In this document: positions 18,026 to 27,530 of the stretch, piece after piece
Position numbering within the stretch: position 1 is the first letter of the stretch
Layout: each line of letters begins with the position of its first letter
Source of the DNA: Chitinophaga pinensis
GTDB taxonomy: Bacteria > Bacteroidota > Bacteroidia > Chitinophagales > Chitinophagaceae
Direction: 5' to 3'
Length of the DNA: 64,000 bases
Assembly (NCBI GenBank): GCA_902167325.1
Contig: LR632930.1
Span: 3,410,001-3,474,000 of the forward strand
Notes under the pieces: generated by a model
The model's input: the letters and a program-made list of their open reading frames with translations, nothing else
Told to the model about the DNA's origin: nothing
The model's database searches: none
Made by a program: the position numbers and the translations under genes

Positions 18026-18817
18026 ATGAGTATCCGAAGGATAACCGGGAATGTCTATGAACTGAACCTTGGTAAGTCGAACGCGTTTCTGATCGACGAT
18101 GAAAAGCTGACACTCATAGACACGGGAGAACCCGATAGCACCGGCCTTATACTGGAACTGCTGCAGTCTATCGGCCGCGGGCCGGATGATCTGAAGAACA
18201 TCCTGCTCACGCACAGCCACCCGGATCATTCCGGGAGTGCTGCCGATCTGAAGGCCATTACAGGTGCCAAGGTGTATATGCATGCGGCAGAAAAGAAGTG
18301 GGTGGAAGCCGGGTATGTACCCAAACCGGAGCAGCCGTATTTTACGGGCATGGTGAACCGGCTTATTTACCGCATGTTCATCCGCGATGCTCCAGGTTCC
18401 ATCACTCCCTGCCGGATCGACCACCTGGTGGAAGACGGTGACTGGCTACCGATTGGCGGTGGCATACAGGCAGTGCATGTGCCCGGGCACAGCAAAGGGC
18501 AATTGGCCTTTTTCTTTCCCGGTGCCAAAAACGTGTTGTTTGCGGCAGATACCTGTGATAATCTTTTTGGACTGGGTTACTCCACCTTCTACGAAGATTT
18601 TCCCACAGGGGAACGCAGCCTGGAAAAACTGGCCACTTTCGATTTCGATGTAGCCTGTTTCGGACACGGTAAGAGTATTATGAGGGGAGCAGGCGCAAAG
18701 TTCAGCCGTAAATTCATCGGCCATCATCATCACTCCGGTGCGCACCCTCATCCTAAAGCTACGGTAGTAGCGGGCGATGGACAGGAAAAGGTGAGCGCGC
18801 CGGAAACTAAAATCTGA
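18026..18817 (+). CDS. Metallo-beta-lactamase-fold hydrolase inside the nuo operon
   Basis: A 263-residue MBL-fold hydrolase. The metal motif is intact (LLTHSHPDHSG: H63, H65, D67, H68), and further ligand candidates are in VHVPGHSKGQ, FAADTC and CFGHGKSI. The C-terminal 30 residues are rich in His (HHHHSGAHPHP) and look disordered, possibly a metal store. The substrate is unknown. Relatives include glyoxalase II-like and quorum-quenching-like enzymes. It lies 37 bases after nuoB and 107 bases before nuoCD on the same strand, so it is almost certainly cotranscribed with complex I. It is not a complex I subunit. Confidence 0.85.
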   Translation: MSIRRITGNVYELNLGKSNAFLIDDEKLTLIDTGEPDSTGLILELLQSIGRGPDDLKNILLTHSHPDHSGSAADLKAITGAKVYMHAAEKKWVEAGYVPKPEQPYFTGMVNRLIYRMFIRDAPGSITPCRIDHLVEDGDWLPIGGGIQAVHVPGHSKGQLAFFFPGAKNVLFAADTCDNLFGLGYSTFYEDFPTGERSLEKLATFDFDVACFGHGKSIMRGAGAKFSRKFIGHHHHSGAHPHPKATVVAGDGQEKVSAPETKI

Positions 18818-18924
18818 CAACTGATACAAAACCCGATATAGCGACCAACAGTTCATTTCAAGCAAGGGTCTAACAGACTGGAAAAGGCCGGCAGCCAGGC
18901 GCAGCGATACACAAAATTGTCATC

Positions 18925-20664
18925 ATGCCTGAAAGCATCTTTTCTGCCCTCTGCTCCCGATTCGGCGAGCAGCTGTTCCACGAGCAGCTCACCCGGGATG
19001 AGACGCCCACCATCTGGACGCCACAAGGGAAGATCGTACCTGTACTGGAGTACCTCCGCAGTGAAGCGGATCAACCTTACCGCATGCTCTATGACCTCAC
19101 GGCCATTGATGAGCGTGCCTGTAAAAGTAAGTACAACGGCACCTGCGAGTTTACCCTTGTTTATCATCTCTTTTCCTTCGGGCGCAACGCATTCCTCCGG
19201 TTGAAAGTAGCCCTCCGCGGCGAATTCCCGTCCACCCCCACCATCACTCATTTATGGCCTAATGCAAATTGGTACGAAAGGGAAGTGTTCGACATGTTCG
19301 GCATCCGTTTCGACGGGCATCCTTTGCTCCGGCGCATCCTCATGCCTACCACCTGGGAGGGGCACCCGCTCCGTAAGGAGCATCCCGCACGCGCCACCGA
19401 AATGGGCCCATTCCAATTATTTCCGGAAAAAGAAGACAGGGAGCAGGAGGCCCTGCGGTTCGACCCGGAAGAATGGGGCCTGAAGCGGCAGAGCGATGAT
19501 TCTGACTTCATGTTCCTCAACATCGGCCCCCAGCACCCCGGTACCCACGGCGTGCTCCGCATCATCCTCCAGCTCGATGGTGAAGATATCGTAGATGCCG
19601 TTCCTGATATAGGCTTCCACCACCGCGGCGCAGAGAAAATGGGGGAACGGCAAAGCTGGCATACCTACATACCCTATACAGACCGCATCGATTACCTCGG
19701 CGGCGTCAACAATAACCTCGCTTATCTTCTTTCCGTAGAAAAACTGGCTGGTATACACATCCCGCAACGTGCGGAAGTGATCCGCGTGATGCTGTGCGAA
19801 CTGTTCCGCATCGCCAGTCACCTTGTTTGGTACGGCACCTTCGCACAGGACGTGGGACAGCTGTCGCCCGTATTCTACATGTTCACCGACCGGGAAAAGA
19901 TCTTCAATATCATTGAAGCAGTTTGCGGCGGCCGTATGCATCCCAACTGGTTCCGCATAGGCGGCGTAGCGCAGGATCTGCCACAGGGTTGGGATAAGCT
20001 CGTCCGTGAATTTGTTAACTACTTCCCGAAGAAATTAAAGGAGTACGATAAGATGGTGATGCGCAACGCCATCTTCAAAGCGCGTACTGTAGGCATCGGC
20101 GTATTCTCACTGGAAGAAGCCATCGACTGGGGTGTAACCGGGCCAGGACTGCGCGCCTGCGGTATGGACTGGGATATGCGGAAGAAGCGTCCTTACAGCG
20201 GATATGAAAAGTATGAGTTCGATATACCGACTGGGCAGAACGGAGACTGTTACGACAGGGCCAAGGTGCGTGTACAGGAGATGTGGGAAAGCCTTCGCAT
20301 CATCGAGCAATGCCTGAACAACATGCCCGAAGGGCCGTACAAATCCGATCATCCGCTGGCCACTCCGCCGGTGAAGCAATACACCATGCAGGATATTGAA
20401 ACCCTCATCCATCACTTCCTCCACGTTAGCTGGGGACCTGTGATTCCCGGTGGGGAAGCCATGGTGGTAACAGAAGCCACCAAGGGCTGGAACAGCTATT
20501 ACCTTACCAGTGATGGCAATACGTCACCTTACCGGGTGCGGGTGCGCACGCCTTCATTCCCACATATGCAGATGATCCCGTACATCAGCCGCGGGTATAC
20601 AGTGGCCGACCTTCTTTCCATCCTCGGTGCCATGGATTATGTGCTGGCTGACATTGACCGTTAA
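18925..20664 (+). CDS. nuoCD: NADH-quinone oxidoreductase fused subunits C and D
   Basis: A 579-residue fusion of the 30-kDa (NuoC) and 49-kDa (NuoD) peripheral-arm subunits. The NuoC part, about 1-165, has [18 protein letters not shown] at 117-133 and [16 protein letters not shown]. The linker is about 166-195. The NuoD part starts at [13 protein letters not shown] (201-209), whose His lines the quinone pocket, and ends in the expected DYVLADIDR. NuoD carries no Fe-S ligands, as usual. The fusion is known in enterobacteria and many Bacteroidota. Nothing is missing. Confidence 0.95.
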   Translation: MPESIFSALCSRFGEQLFHEQLTRDETPTIWTPQGKIVPVLEYLRSEADQPYRMLYDLTAIDERACKSKYNGTCEFTLVYHLFSFGRNAFLRLKVALRGEFPSTPTITHLWPNANWYEREVFDMFGIRFDGHPLLRRILMPTTWEGHPLRKEHPARATEMGPFQLFPEKEDREQEALRFDPEEWGLKRQSDDSDFMFLNIGPQHPGTHGVLRIILQLDGEDIVDAVPDIGFHHRGAEKMGERQSWHTYIPYTDRIDYLGGVNNNLAYLLSVEKLAGIHIPQRAEVIRVMLCELFRIASHLVWYGTFAQDVGQLSPVFYMFTDREKIFNIIEAVCGGRMHPNWFRIGGVAQDLPQGWDKLVREFVNYFPKKLKEYDKMVMRNAIFKARTVGIGVFSLEEAIDWGVTGPGLRACGMDWDMRKKRPYSGYEKYEFDIPTGQNGDCYDRAKVRVQEMWESLRIIEQCLNNMPEGPYKSDHPLATPPVKQYTMQDIETLIHHFLHVSWGPVIPGGEAMVVTEATKGWNSYYLTSDGNTSPYRVRVRTPSFPHMQMIPYISRGYTVADLLSILGAMDYVLADIDR

Positions 20665-20675
20665 ATGCAACTGTT

Positions 20676-21140
20676 ATGCTATCGATGACTGAAAAAGAAA
20701 GAATCGAAGAAGAGATCCGGCAGGTGCCGGTTAAACGGGCTGCGTGTATAGAAGCCTTAAAGATCGTGCAGGAGCAGCGCCGCTGGGTATCTGATGAAAG
20801 TATCCATGATGTGGCCGATATCCTCGACATGAGCCCCGAAGAGGTGGATAGTGTGGCTACTTTCTACAACCTCATCTTCCGCCAGCCGGTAGGCCGCCAT
20901 ATCATTCTCCTGTGCGACAGTATCAGCTGTTATGTAATGGGCCTGAAAAGTATCCATGCTGAGCTGGTGGGCCTGCTGAATATACAATACGGACAAACCA
21001 CGGCCGACGGGCGTTTTACCCTCCTGCCGAACCCCTGCCTGGGCACCTGCGATCATGCGCCGGCCCTTATGGTAGACAGTGATCTGTACCGCGATCTGCA
21101 ACCCTCCGCACTGGCGGGGATACTCGAAAAATATACCTGA
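20676..21140 (+). CDS. nuoE: NADH-quinone oxidoreductase subunit E (N1a cluster)
   Basis: The 24-kDa-type subunit of the NADH dehydrogenase module, thioredoxin-like. Its 2Fe-2S ligands are all present: C80 and C85 (CDSISC), C121 and C125 (PNPCLGTCDHAPA). It is 154 residues from ATG 20676; a start at MTEKER three codons later is equally plausible. nuoF begins two bases after the stop. Confidence 0.93.
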   Translation: MLSMTEKERIEEEIRQVPVKRAACIEALKIVQEQRRWVSDESIHDVADILDMSPEEVDSVATFYNLIFRQPVGRHIILLCDSISCYVMGLKSIHAELVGLLNIQYGQTTADGRFTLLPNPCLGTCDHAPALMVDSDLYRDLQPSALAGILEKYT

Positions 21141-21141
21141 T

Positions 21142-22458
21142 ATGGAACGTCCGCTCACACAACACATTACCTTTCCGCCACTGGAGATCCGCCAGTACGA
21201 AGCCATTGGCGGTTACCAGGCCGTGCGAAAGGCGTTACGCCATATGCAGCCTGCAGATGTTACGGCACTTGTGAAGGAATCCAATATGAAGGGCCGCGGC
21301 GGCGCGGGCTTCAGTACCGGCATGAAATGGAGCTTCGTACCCATGACCGTACCCGGTCCCAAATACCTCGTGGCAAATGCAGATGAAATGGAACCCGGGA
21401 CCTTCAAAGACCGGCTGCTCCTGGAAGGCAATCCCCATCAGTTACTGGAAGGGATGATCGTTGCGGCATACGCCATTCAGGCTACGGAAGCATTCGTGTT
21501 TCTCCGGTGGGCGTATAAAGAAGCAGCAGTGGTGATCCGGAAAGCTATTCAGGAAGCGTATGACGCGGGGTATCTCGGGAAAGACATACTCGGCACAGGC
21601 TACTCACTGGAAATGCACCTGCATACCGGTGTAGGACGTTATATGTGCGGGGAAGAAACCGCCCTGCTCAATTCCCTCGAAGGGAAAAGAGCCACGCCGC
21701 GCGCAAAGCCTCCCTTCCCGCAGGTGTCAGGACTTTTCGGGAAGCCCACTATCGTCAACAATGTGGAAACCCTCAGTTTCATTCCGCATATCATCAACAA
21801 AGGAGCCGACTGGTTTAAATCACTAAGCCGCACGGCTGACGGTGGTACAAAGATCTATGGAGTATCCGGCAGGGTAAATAAGCCTGGGGCATGGGAGCTG
21901 CCGATGGGCGTTACCATGCGGGAACTCATAGAAGTGCATGCCGGTGGCATGCAGAAGGGATACGGCTTCAGAGGGGCATTGCCCGGTGGTGCATCCACCG
22001 ATTTCCTCATCGATAAACACATGGATATCCAGATGGACTTTGCCGGTGTTGCCGCTGCAGGCAGCCGTTTGGGAACCGGCACGATGGTGATCCTCGATGA
22101 TCAGACCTGTCCGGTTGGTTTCGTGCATAACCTCGAACACTTCTTCTCACAGGAATCGTGCGGTTTCTGTACTCCCTGCCGTGAAGGCCTGCCGTGGACG
22201 GAAAAGCTGCTCTGGGCCATTGAGCAGGGCAGAGGGCGGGAGGAAGATCTGGACCTCCTGTTACGGCATACCGAATGGCTCGGGCCGGGCAATACTTTCT
22301 GCGCACTGGCTCCGGGTGCTATGGAGCCTTTGCAAAGCGCACTCAAATACTTCCGCGACGATTTTGAAAAACATATCCGGGAACACCGCTGCCCTTACCA
22401 CGACCCCGTTACAGCAGCCCCGGCATCCGCTAACCTCCATCATACCCATCACTTATGA
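21142..22458 (+). CDS. nuoF: NADH-quinone oxidoreductase subunit F (FMN, NADH, N3 cluster)
   Basis: The 51-kDa-type subunit that binds NADH and FMN and starts electron transfer. It is 438 residues from ATG 21142. A longer in-frame reading begins inside nuoE and is rejected. Visible motifs are GRGGAGFSTGMKW (50-63), ANADEMEPGTFKDR for FMN/NADH, GRYMCGEETALLNSLEG, and the 4Fe-4S N3 ligands C340, C343, C346 (SCGFCTPCREG) with C387. The stop overlaps the nuoG start as ATGA. Confidence 0.95.
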   Translation: MERPLTQHITFPPLEIRQYEAIGGYQAVRKALRHMQPADVTALVKESNMKGRGGAGFSTGMKWSFVPMTVPGPKYLVANADEMEPGTFKDRLLLEGNPHQLLEGMIVAAYAIQATEAFVFLRWAYKEAAVVIRKAIQEAYDAGYLGKDILGTGYSLEMHLHTGVGRYMCGEETALLNSLEGKRATPRAKPPFPQVSGLFGKPTIVNNVETLSFIPHIINKGADWFKSLSRTADGGTKIYGVSGRVNKPGAWELPMGVTMRELIEVHAGGMQKGYGFRGALPGGASTDFLIDKHMDIQMDFAGVAAAGSRLGTGTMVILDDQTCPVGFVHNLEHFFSQESCGFCTPCREGLPWTEKLLWAIEQGRGREEDLDLLLRHTEWLGPGNTFCALAPGAMEPLQSALKYFRDDFEKHIREHRCPYHDPVTAAPASANLHHTHHL

Positions 22459-25154
22459 CTATCTACATCGATAACAAACCATATGAGGTGAAGCCGGGTA
22501 AGAACCTGCTGGAAGCCTGCCTGGAGCTTGGCCTGAATCTGCCCTACTTTTGCTGGCATCCGGCACTGGGTTCGGTAGGTGCCTGCCGCCAATGCGCCGT
22601 GAAGGTGTTTAAAGATGAAGACGATAAAACAGGGCGCCTGGTAATGGGATGTATGGAACCCGTGCGTGATAACCTCCGGCTTTCGATCGAAGACCCCGGT
22701 GCTAAGACATTCCGCGAACAGGTGATAGGCTGGCTTATGACGAACCACCCGCACGATTGTGCCGTGTGCGACGAAGGCGGCTCCTGCCATTTACAGGATA
22801 TGACGGTGATGACGGGCCACACTTACCGCAATTACCGCTTCAGTAAACGCACTTTTGAAAACCAGGATCTGGGGCCATTCATCAGTCATGAGATGAACCG
22901 CTGCATACAGTGTTATCGCTGCGTGAGGTTCTATAAAGATCATGCCGGCGGTAAAGACCTGAATGTATTTGCCGCACATAACCATGTCTATTTCGGGCGG
23001 TGTGAAAGTGGAACACTGGAAAGCGAATTCAGTGGCAATCTTGCAGAGGTGTGCCCAACCGGTGTGTTTACTGACAAAACCCTTCATTCGCATTATACCC
23101 GTAAGTGGGATATGACCTGGGCACCCTCGGTTTGCCAGGGTTGCTCGCTGGGTTGTAATACCAGCGCAGGGGAGCGTTATGGCTCGCTGCGGCAGATCAC
23201 CAACCGGTATAATGGTGAAGTGAACGGTTATTTCCTGTGCGACCGCGGGCGTTATGGATATGAATTCGTGAACAGCGATCAGCGCATCTTACAGGCAGCC
23301 ATGCGGCCACATTCCAATGGTACCACGAATAAAGATCATATCCTCGACCTGGTGGCGCAGAAAGTAAAGAACGGCCGCACCATTGGCATCGGCTCACCCC
23401 GCGCCAGCCTGGAATCCAACTATGCATTAAAGCTGCTGGTGGGAGAAGATAATTTTTACCTCGGCATGTCCGACACGGATCACGACCATACGTCCATTGC
23501 CTTAAAGATCCTGCGCGACGGGCCGGTGCGTACCCCTTCCATGCAGGAAGCGGCTCAGGCAGATGCCGTATTCATTTTAGGGGAAGACCTCACCAATACG
23601 GCACCTATGCTGGCACTCGCCGTGCGGCAGGCAGCACAGCGCAAGCCTGAAGCAGATGCCCTGGGGCAGATTCACGTAGCAGCCTGGCAGGATGCTGCTG
23701 TTCGGGAAGCAGTGCAGGATAAACATGGTCCCTTCTACATTTTTCATACCGTACCTACCAAGCTGGATGAACTGGCGGAAGACATCCGCCGGGGCGCACC
23801 GGAGCAACTGGCCCGGCTGGGATTCGCCGTTGCTCAAATGCTGGGGGCCGATATCGTACCCGTAACGGGACTCTCACAGGAAGATGCCGCGCTTGCGGAA
23901 AAGATAGCGGCGGCACTGATGGCAGCGGAACATCCCCTCATCGTAAGCGGCTATGGCAGTGGCTGTGATCATATGATGAAAGCCGCCGCCAATATTGCCT
24001 GGGCCTTGCAACAGAAAGGCCGTAATCCGTTGCTCAGTATTACCCTGCCGGAAGTGAACAGTATGGGCCTCGAAATCATCGGTGGCCACCGGCTCGATAC
24101 CGCGCTGGATGTATTGCGCCAGGGCGATGCCGATACCGTAATAGTCCTCGAAAACGATCTCTACCGCCGGGCAGACCCGCATATTATCGACGAGATATTT
24201 TTACACGCACAGGATGTAATCCTCATCGATCATCTCTATAACCGCACTGCCGAAAAAGCTACTGTGCTTTTACCTGCGGGCACCTTTGCAGAGGCTGATG
24301 GAACGGTGGTGAACAACGAAGGCAGGGCACAGCGTTTTTACCAGGTATTCGTGCCCAAAGGAGATATACAGGAAAGCTGGCGCTGGTGCCTGCAGATTGC
24401 AGAAAAGGCGCAGATACCCGCCCTGCAGGGGCTGCGTAACCTCGATGATATTGATCTGGCATTAACCAACGGAATGCCATCACTGGCAGCTTTACAACAA
24501 CTGGCCCCCCATGCAGGATTCAGGATCAACGGACAGCGCATTCCCCGTGAGCCACACCGCTACAGCGGGCGCACTGCCATACTTGCCAACGAAAATGTGA
24601 GTGAGCCTAAGCCCGCGGAGGATGTGGACACTCCATTGTCTTTCACCATGGAAGGATACCGTGGAGAGCCGCCTTCCCCGCTGATTCCTTTCTTCTGGTC
24701 GCCGGGCTGGAACTCGGTACAGTCTGTGAACAAATACCAGCAGGAGATAGGAGGGCATTTGCATGGCGGAGATCCCGGCATCCGTTTACTGGAGCCGCAC
24801 CTGAATGGCGGGCCACATTATTTCCACGAAGCGCCTGACACATTCGTACCCATCCCCGGTCATGTACACATTATGCCGCTGTATCACATTTACGGCTCCG
24901 AAGAGTTGAGTATGTACACGTCGGGCATCGCGCAGCAGGCAGGTGAATTCTGCTGTCTGTACCTGAACCCGGAAGATCTTGCGCAGTGGAATATCACACC
25001 CGGCAATTGGGTGACGATCGATCTTGATCATCATGCCTGCCGGCTGGTAGCCACACCCAACCACTGGATGCCCCGTGGGCTGGGAGCGGTGAGTGCCGGT
25101 ATGCCACACTCGCCTGTTGTGGATTTACCGGTATGTGTGAAGTTACAGGCGTAG
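22455..25154 (+). CDS. nuoG: NADH-quinone oxidoreductase subunit G (multi-cluster)
   Basis: The 899-residue 75-kDa-type subunit that wires electrons through the peripheral arm. Cluster ligands can be read in order: 2Fe-2S N1b C33, C44, C47, C66; N5 H98, C102, C105, C111; N4 C150, C153, C156 with C200; and N7 C227-x2-C230-x3-C234-x27-C262, whose spacing matches E. coli-type N7. The molybdopterin-oxidoreductase-like domain follows from about 280 and ends in a MopB-binding-like C-terminus. The start is coupled to nuoF. Confidence 0.94.
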   Translation: MTIYIDNKPYEVKPGKNLLEACLELGLNLPYFCWHPALGSVGACRQCAVKVFKDEDDKTGRLVMGCMEPVRDNLRLSIEDPGAKTFREQVIGWLMTNHPHDCAVCDEGGSCHLQDMTVMTGHTYRNYRFSKRTFENQDLGPFISHEMNRCIQCYRCVRFYKDHAGGKDLNVFAAHNHVYFGRCESGTLESEFSGNLAEVCPTGVFTDKTLHSHYTRKWDMTWAPSVCQGCSLGCNTSAGERYGSLRQITNRYNGEVNGYFLCDRGRYGYEFVNSDQRILQAAMRPHSNGTTNKDHILDLVAQKVKNGRTIGIGSPRASLESNYALKLLVGEDNFYLGMSDTDHDHTSIALKILRDGPVRTPSMQEAAQADAVFILGEDLTNTAPMLALAVRQAAQRKPEADALGQIHVAAWQDAAVREAVQDKHGPFYIFHTVPTKLDELAEDIRRGAPEQLARLGFAVAQMLGADIVPVTGLSQEDAALAEKIAAALMAAEHPLIVSGYGSGCDHMMKAAANIAWALQQKGRNPLLSITLPEVNSMGLEIIGGHRLDTALDVLRQGDADTVIVLENDLYRRADPHIIDEIFLHAQDVILIDHLYNRTAEKATVLLPAGTFAEADGTVVNNEGRAQRFYQVFVPKGDIQESWRWCLQIAEKAQIPALQGLRNLDDIDLALTNGMPSLAALQQLAPHAGFRINGQRIPREPHRYSGRTAILANENVSEPKPAEDVDTPLSFTMEGYRGEPPSPLIPFFWSPGWNSVQSVNKYQQEIGGHLHGGDPGIRLLEPHLNGGPHYFHEAPDTFVPIPGHVHIMPLYHIYGSEELSMYTSGIAQQAGEFCCLYLNPEDLAQWNITPGNWVTIDLDHHACRLVATPNHWMPRGLGAVSAGMPHSPVVDLPVCVKLQA

Positions 25155-25182
25155 CAAATTACTGAAACTTAAAACCCAGGAT

Positions 25183-26136
25183 ATGGAAGCACATTACTGG
25201 TGGGTGATAGGAGGTGTGTTGTTCACGTTGCTCAACACCGCGGCCGGCCTGATATGGCTCGAAAGACGGATGCTTGCCCTCTGGCAGGATCGCTATGGTC
25301 CCAACCGCGCAGGGCCTTTCGGGATTCTGATCGTACTGGCGGATACGCTGAAGCTGTTCTTTAAAGAAGACTGGATACCGCCGTTCGCGGATAAGGTTGT
25401 CTTTGTATTCGCACCGGCAGTGGTGGTGGCAAGTGTGCTGATGGCTTTTGCCGTTGTGCCTTTCGGACCCAATATCGTGGTGGCTGATATGAATATAGGA
25501 TTGCTGTTTTTCCTCGCCATGTCATCGCTGGGGGTGTATAGTATTGTGCTGGGCGGTTGGGCTTCGAATAATAAGTATGCACTGCTGGGTGCCATGCGCG
25601 GAGCATCGCAGATGATCAGCTATGAAGTGTTTATGGGACTGGCGCTGATGGGAACCGTGGTATTAAGCGGCACGTTTAACCTCGGTAAGATTGTTGAAGC
25701 GCAACGTGGCATGTGGTACATCTTCCCGCAGCTATTGGGTTTCCTCATTTTCTTTATTGCAGGTATCGCGGAAACGCACCGCCTGCCATTCGATATTCCG
25801 GAAGCGGAGAGCGAACTGGTGGCGGGCTTCCACTCAGAATATTCAGGGATGAAATTCGGGATGTTCTTCATCGGGGAATATCTTGGTATCACCCTCATTT
25901 CTTCCATGATCGTGACTTTATATTTCGGCGGCTGGCTCGGCCCCGCTTTTCTCCCGGGTGTGATCTGGTTTATATTGAAAACGTTCGTATTCATCTCGGT
26001 CTTCATCCTGCTGCGGGCCTCTATGCCCCGGCCGCGGTACGATCAGCTGATGGAATACGGATGGAAGGTATTGTTCCCGCTGTCGCTGCTCAATTTACTG
26101 GGCACAGCGGCTATCAAATTGCTCATAGATAAATGA
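25183..26136 (+). CDS. nuoH: NADH-quinone oxidoreductase subunit H
   Basis: A 317-residue membrane subunit with about eight helices that forms the quinone entry chamber with NuoB and NuoD. Conserved family stretches are LIWLERRMLALWQDRYGPNRAGPFGILIVLADTLKLFFKED near the N-terminus and RLPFDIPEAESELVAGFHSEYSGMKFGMFFIGEY with its acidic loop. The start at 25183 is 28 bases past nuoG. Confidence 0.95.
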   Translation: MEAHYWWVIGGVLFTLLNTAAGLIWLERRMLALWQDRYGPNRAGPFGILIVLADTLKLFFKEDWIPPFADKVVFVFAPAVVVASVLMAFAVVPFGPNIVVADMNIGLLFFLAMSSLGVYSIVLGGWASNNKYALLGAMRGASQMISYEVFMGLALMGTVVLSGTFNLGKIVEAQRGMWYIFPQLLGFLIFFIAGIAETHRLPFDIPEAESELVAGFHSEYSGMKFGMFFIGEYLGITLISSMIVTLYFGGWLGPAFLPGVIWFILKTFVFISVFILLRASMPRPRYDQLMEYGWKVLFPLSLLNLLGTAAIKLLIDK

Positions 26137-26142
26137 CAAGTT

Positions 26143-26658
26143 ATGTTCAGTTTACTCCGTAGCATGTGGCTGGTATTCCTGCACACGTTTCACAAACGGG
26201 AAACGTACCAGTACCCTGAAGAGAAAGCGCCCCTTCCCGCACGCTGGAGAGGCCGCATCGCCCTCACGCGGGATCCGGATGGAGGTGAGCGTTGCGTAGG
26301 CTGCTACCTCTGTGCGGCAGCATGCCCGGTAGACTGTATATCGCTGCAGGCCACCGAAGCGCCAGACGGCAGGCGGTATCCGAGCTTCTTCCGCATCAAC
26401 TTCTCGCGGTGCATCTTCTGCGGGTTCTGCGAAGAGGCTTGTCCCACCTACGCCATTCAACTGCTGCCTGATTTTGAAATGGCGGAATACGACCGGCAAA
26501 ACCTGGTGTATGAGAAGGAAGACCTGCTCATCAACAGTGAGGGCAAATACCCCGGTTATAACTACTACCGTGTGGCGGGTATGGCTATTGCGGGTAAAGA
26601 TAAAGGGGAAGCGCAACACGAAGAGCCGCCGGTTGATGTGCGGAGTCTGTTACCTTAA
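26143..26658 (+). CDS. nuoI: NADH-quinone oxidoreductase subunit I (N6a/N6b)
   Basis: A 171-residue peripheral-arm ferredoxin-like subunit. The two 4Fe-4S sites are complete: C51, C54, C57, C61 ([12 protein letters not shown]) and C90, C93, C96, C100 ([12 protein letters not shown]). The N-terminal amphipathic helix anchors it near the membrane. It starts six bases after nuoH. Confidence 0.95.
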   Translation: MFSLLRSMWLVFLHTFHKRETYQYPEEKAPLPARWRGRIALTRDPDGGERCVGCYLCAAACPVDCISLQATEAPDGRRYPSFFRINFSRCIFCGFCEEACPTYAIQLLPDFEMAEYDRQNLVYEKEDLLINSEGKYPGYNYYRVAGMAIAGKDKGEAQHEEPPVDVRSLLP

Positions 26659-26670
26659 AAATTACCCGTT

Positions 26671-27198
26671 ATGGGAACTGCATTCTATATCGCGGCCGCT
26701 GTGGCCATTCTGTCTACCATCATGGTGATTACCCGGTACAATATCATGCATGCGCTGCTGTATTTCATAGTATCGCTGCTGAGTGTGGCTGTTGTGTTTT
26801 ACCTCTACGGGGCACCTTTTATGGCTGCATTGGAAGTTATTATTTACGCCGGAGCCATTATGGTACTGATCATCTTTTTCGTGATGATGCTCAGCCTGGG
26901 AAGTCAGACGGCGGGTGAAGAACGCAGCTGGATGACGCCCGGTGTATGGATAGGCCCTTCCATCCTTTGCCTGGTATTGCTGGGGGAGCTGGTATTCCTC
27001 ATACTGCAACCCGCAGGCCCTGCCGGGGAAGTAAGGGTGGTGGAGCCGAAGGAAGTGGGTTTGAGCCTCTTTGGCCCTTACATCCTCGCTGTTGAGCTGG
27101 CGGGCATGCTGCTGATGGCCGGGATCGTAGGGGCTTACCATCTCGGCAGGCAAAAGAAAAAAATCGTTCACCGTTTTCTCCAAACACCAGAATCATGA
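26671..27198 (+). CDS. nuoJ: NADH-quinone oxidoreductase subunit J
   Basis: A 175-residue membrane-arm subunit with five helices. The family stretch [50 protein letters not shown] includes the bulge-forming helix 3. Its stop overlaps the nuoK start by four bases. Confidence 0.94.
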   Translation: MGTAFYIAAAVAILSTIMVITRYNIMHALLYFIVSLLSVAVVFYLYGAPFMAALEVIIYAGAIMVLIIFFVMMLSLGSQTAGEERSWMTPGVWIGPSILCLVLLGELVFLILQPAGPAGEVRVVEPKEVGLSLFGPYILAVELAGMLLMAGIVGAYHLGRQKKKIVHRFLQTPES

Positions 27199-27500
27199 TA
27201 TCTCCTACTACAGCAGGGCTCATCCTTGCAGGCATCCTGTTCACCCTCGGACTGATCAGTATGCTCATCCGGCGCAACATCATCTTCATGCTGGTGTCTG
27301 TCGAGATCATGCTGAATGCGGCCGGCCTTGCATTTATAGTGGCGGCCAGCAAATGGGGGCAGCCGGAAGGGCAGGTGATGTTCATGTTTATCCTCGCTAT
27401 GGCTGCAGCCGAAGTATCGGTGGGCCTGGCGCTCATCCTTCAGCTGTATCACCAGCTTAAAACACTGGACAGCGACGAGGCAAGCCGCATGCGGGGCTGA
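27195..27500 (+). CDS. nuoK: NADH-quinone oxidoreductase subunit K
   Basis: A 101-residue membrane subunit with three helices. The two key Glu residues of the proton path are visible in the stretches [14 protein letters not shown] and [14 protein letters not shown]. The ATGA overlap with nuoJ indicates coupled translation. Confidence 0.95.
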   Translation: MISPTTAGLILAGILFTLGLISMLIRRNIIFMLVSVEIMLNAAGLAFIVAASKWGQPEGQVMFMFILAMAAAEVSVGLALILQLYHQLKTLDSDEASRMRG

Positions 27501-27530
27501 AGCCGCAGCTGACAAAAAAAATAATGTACC

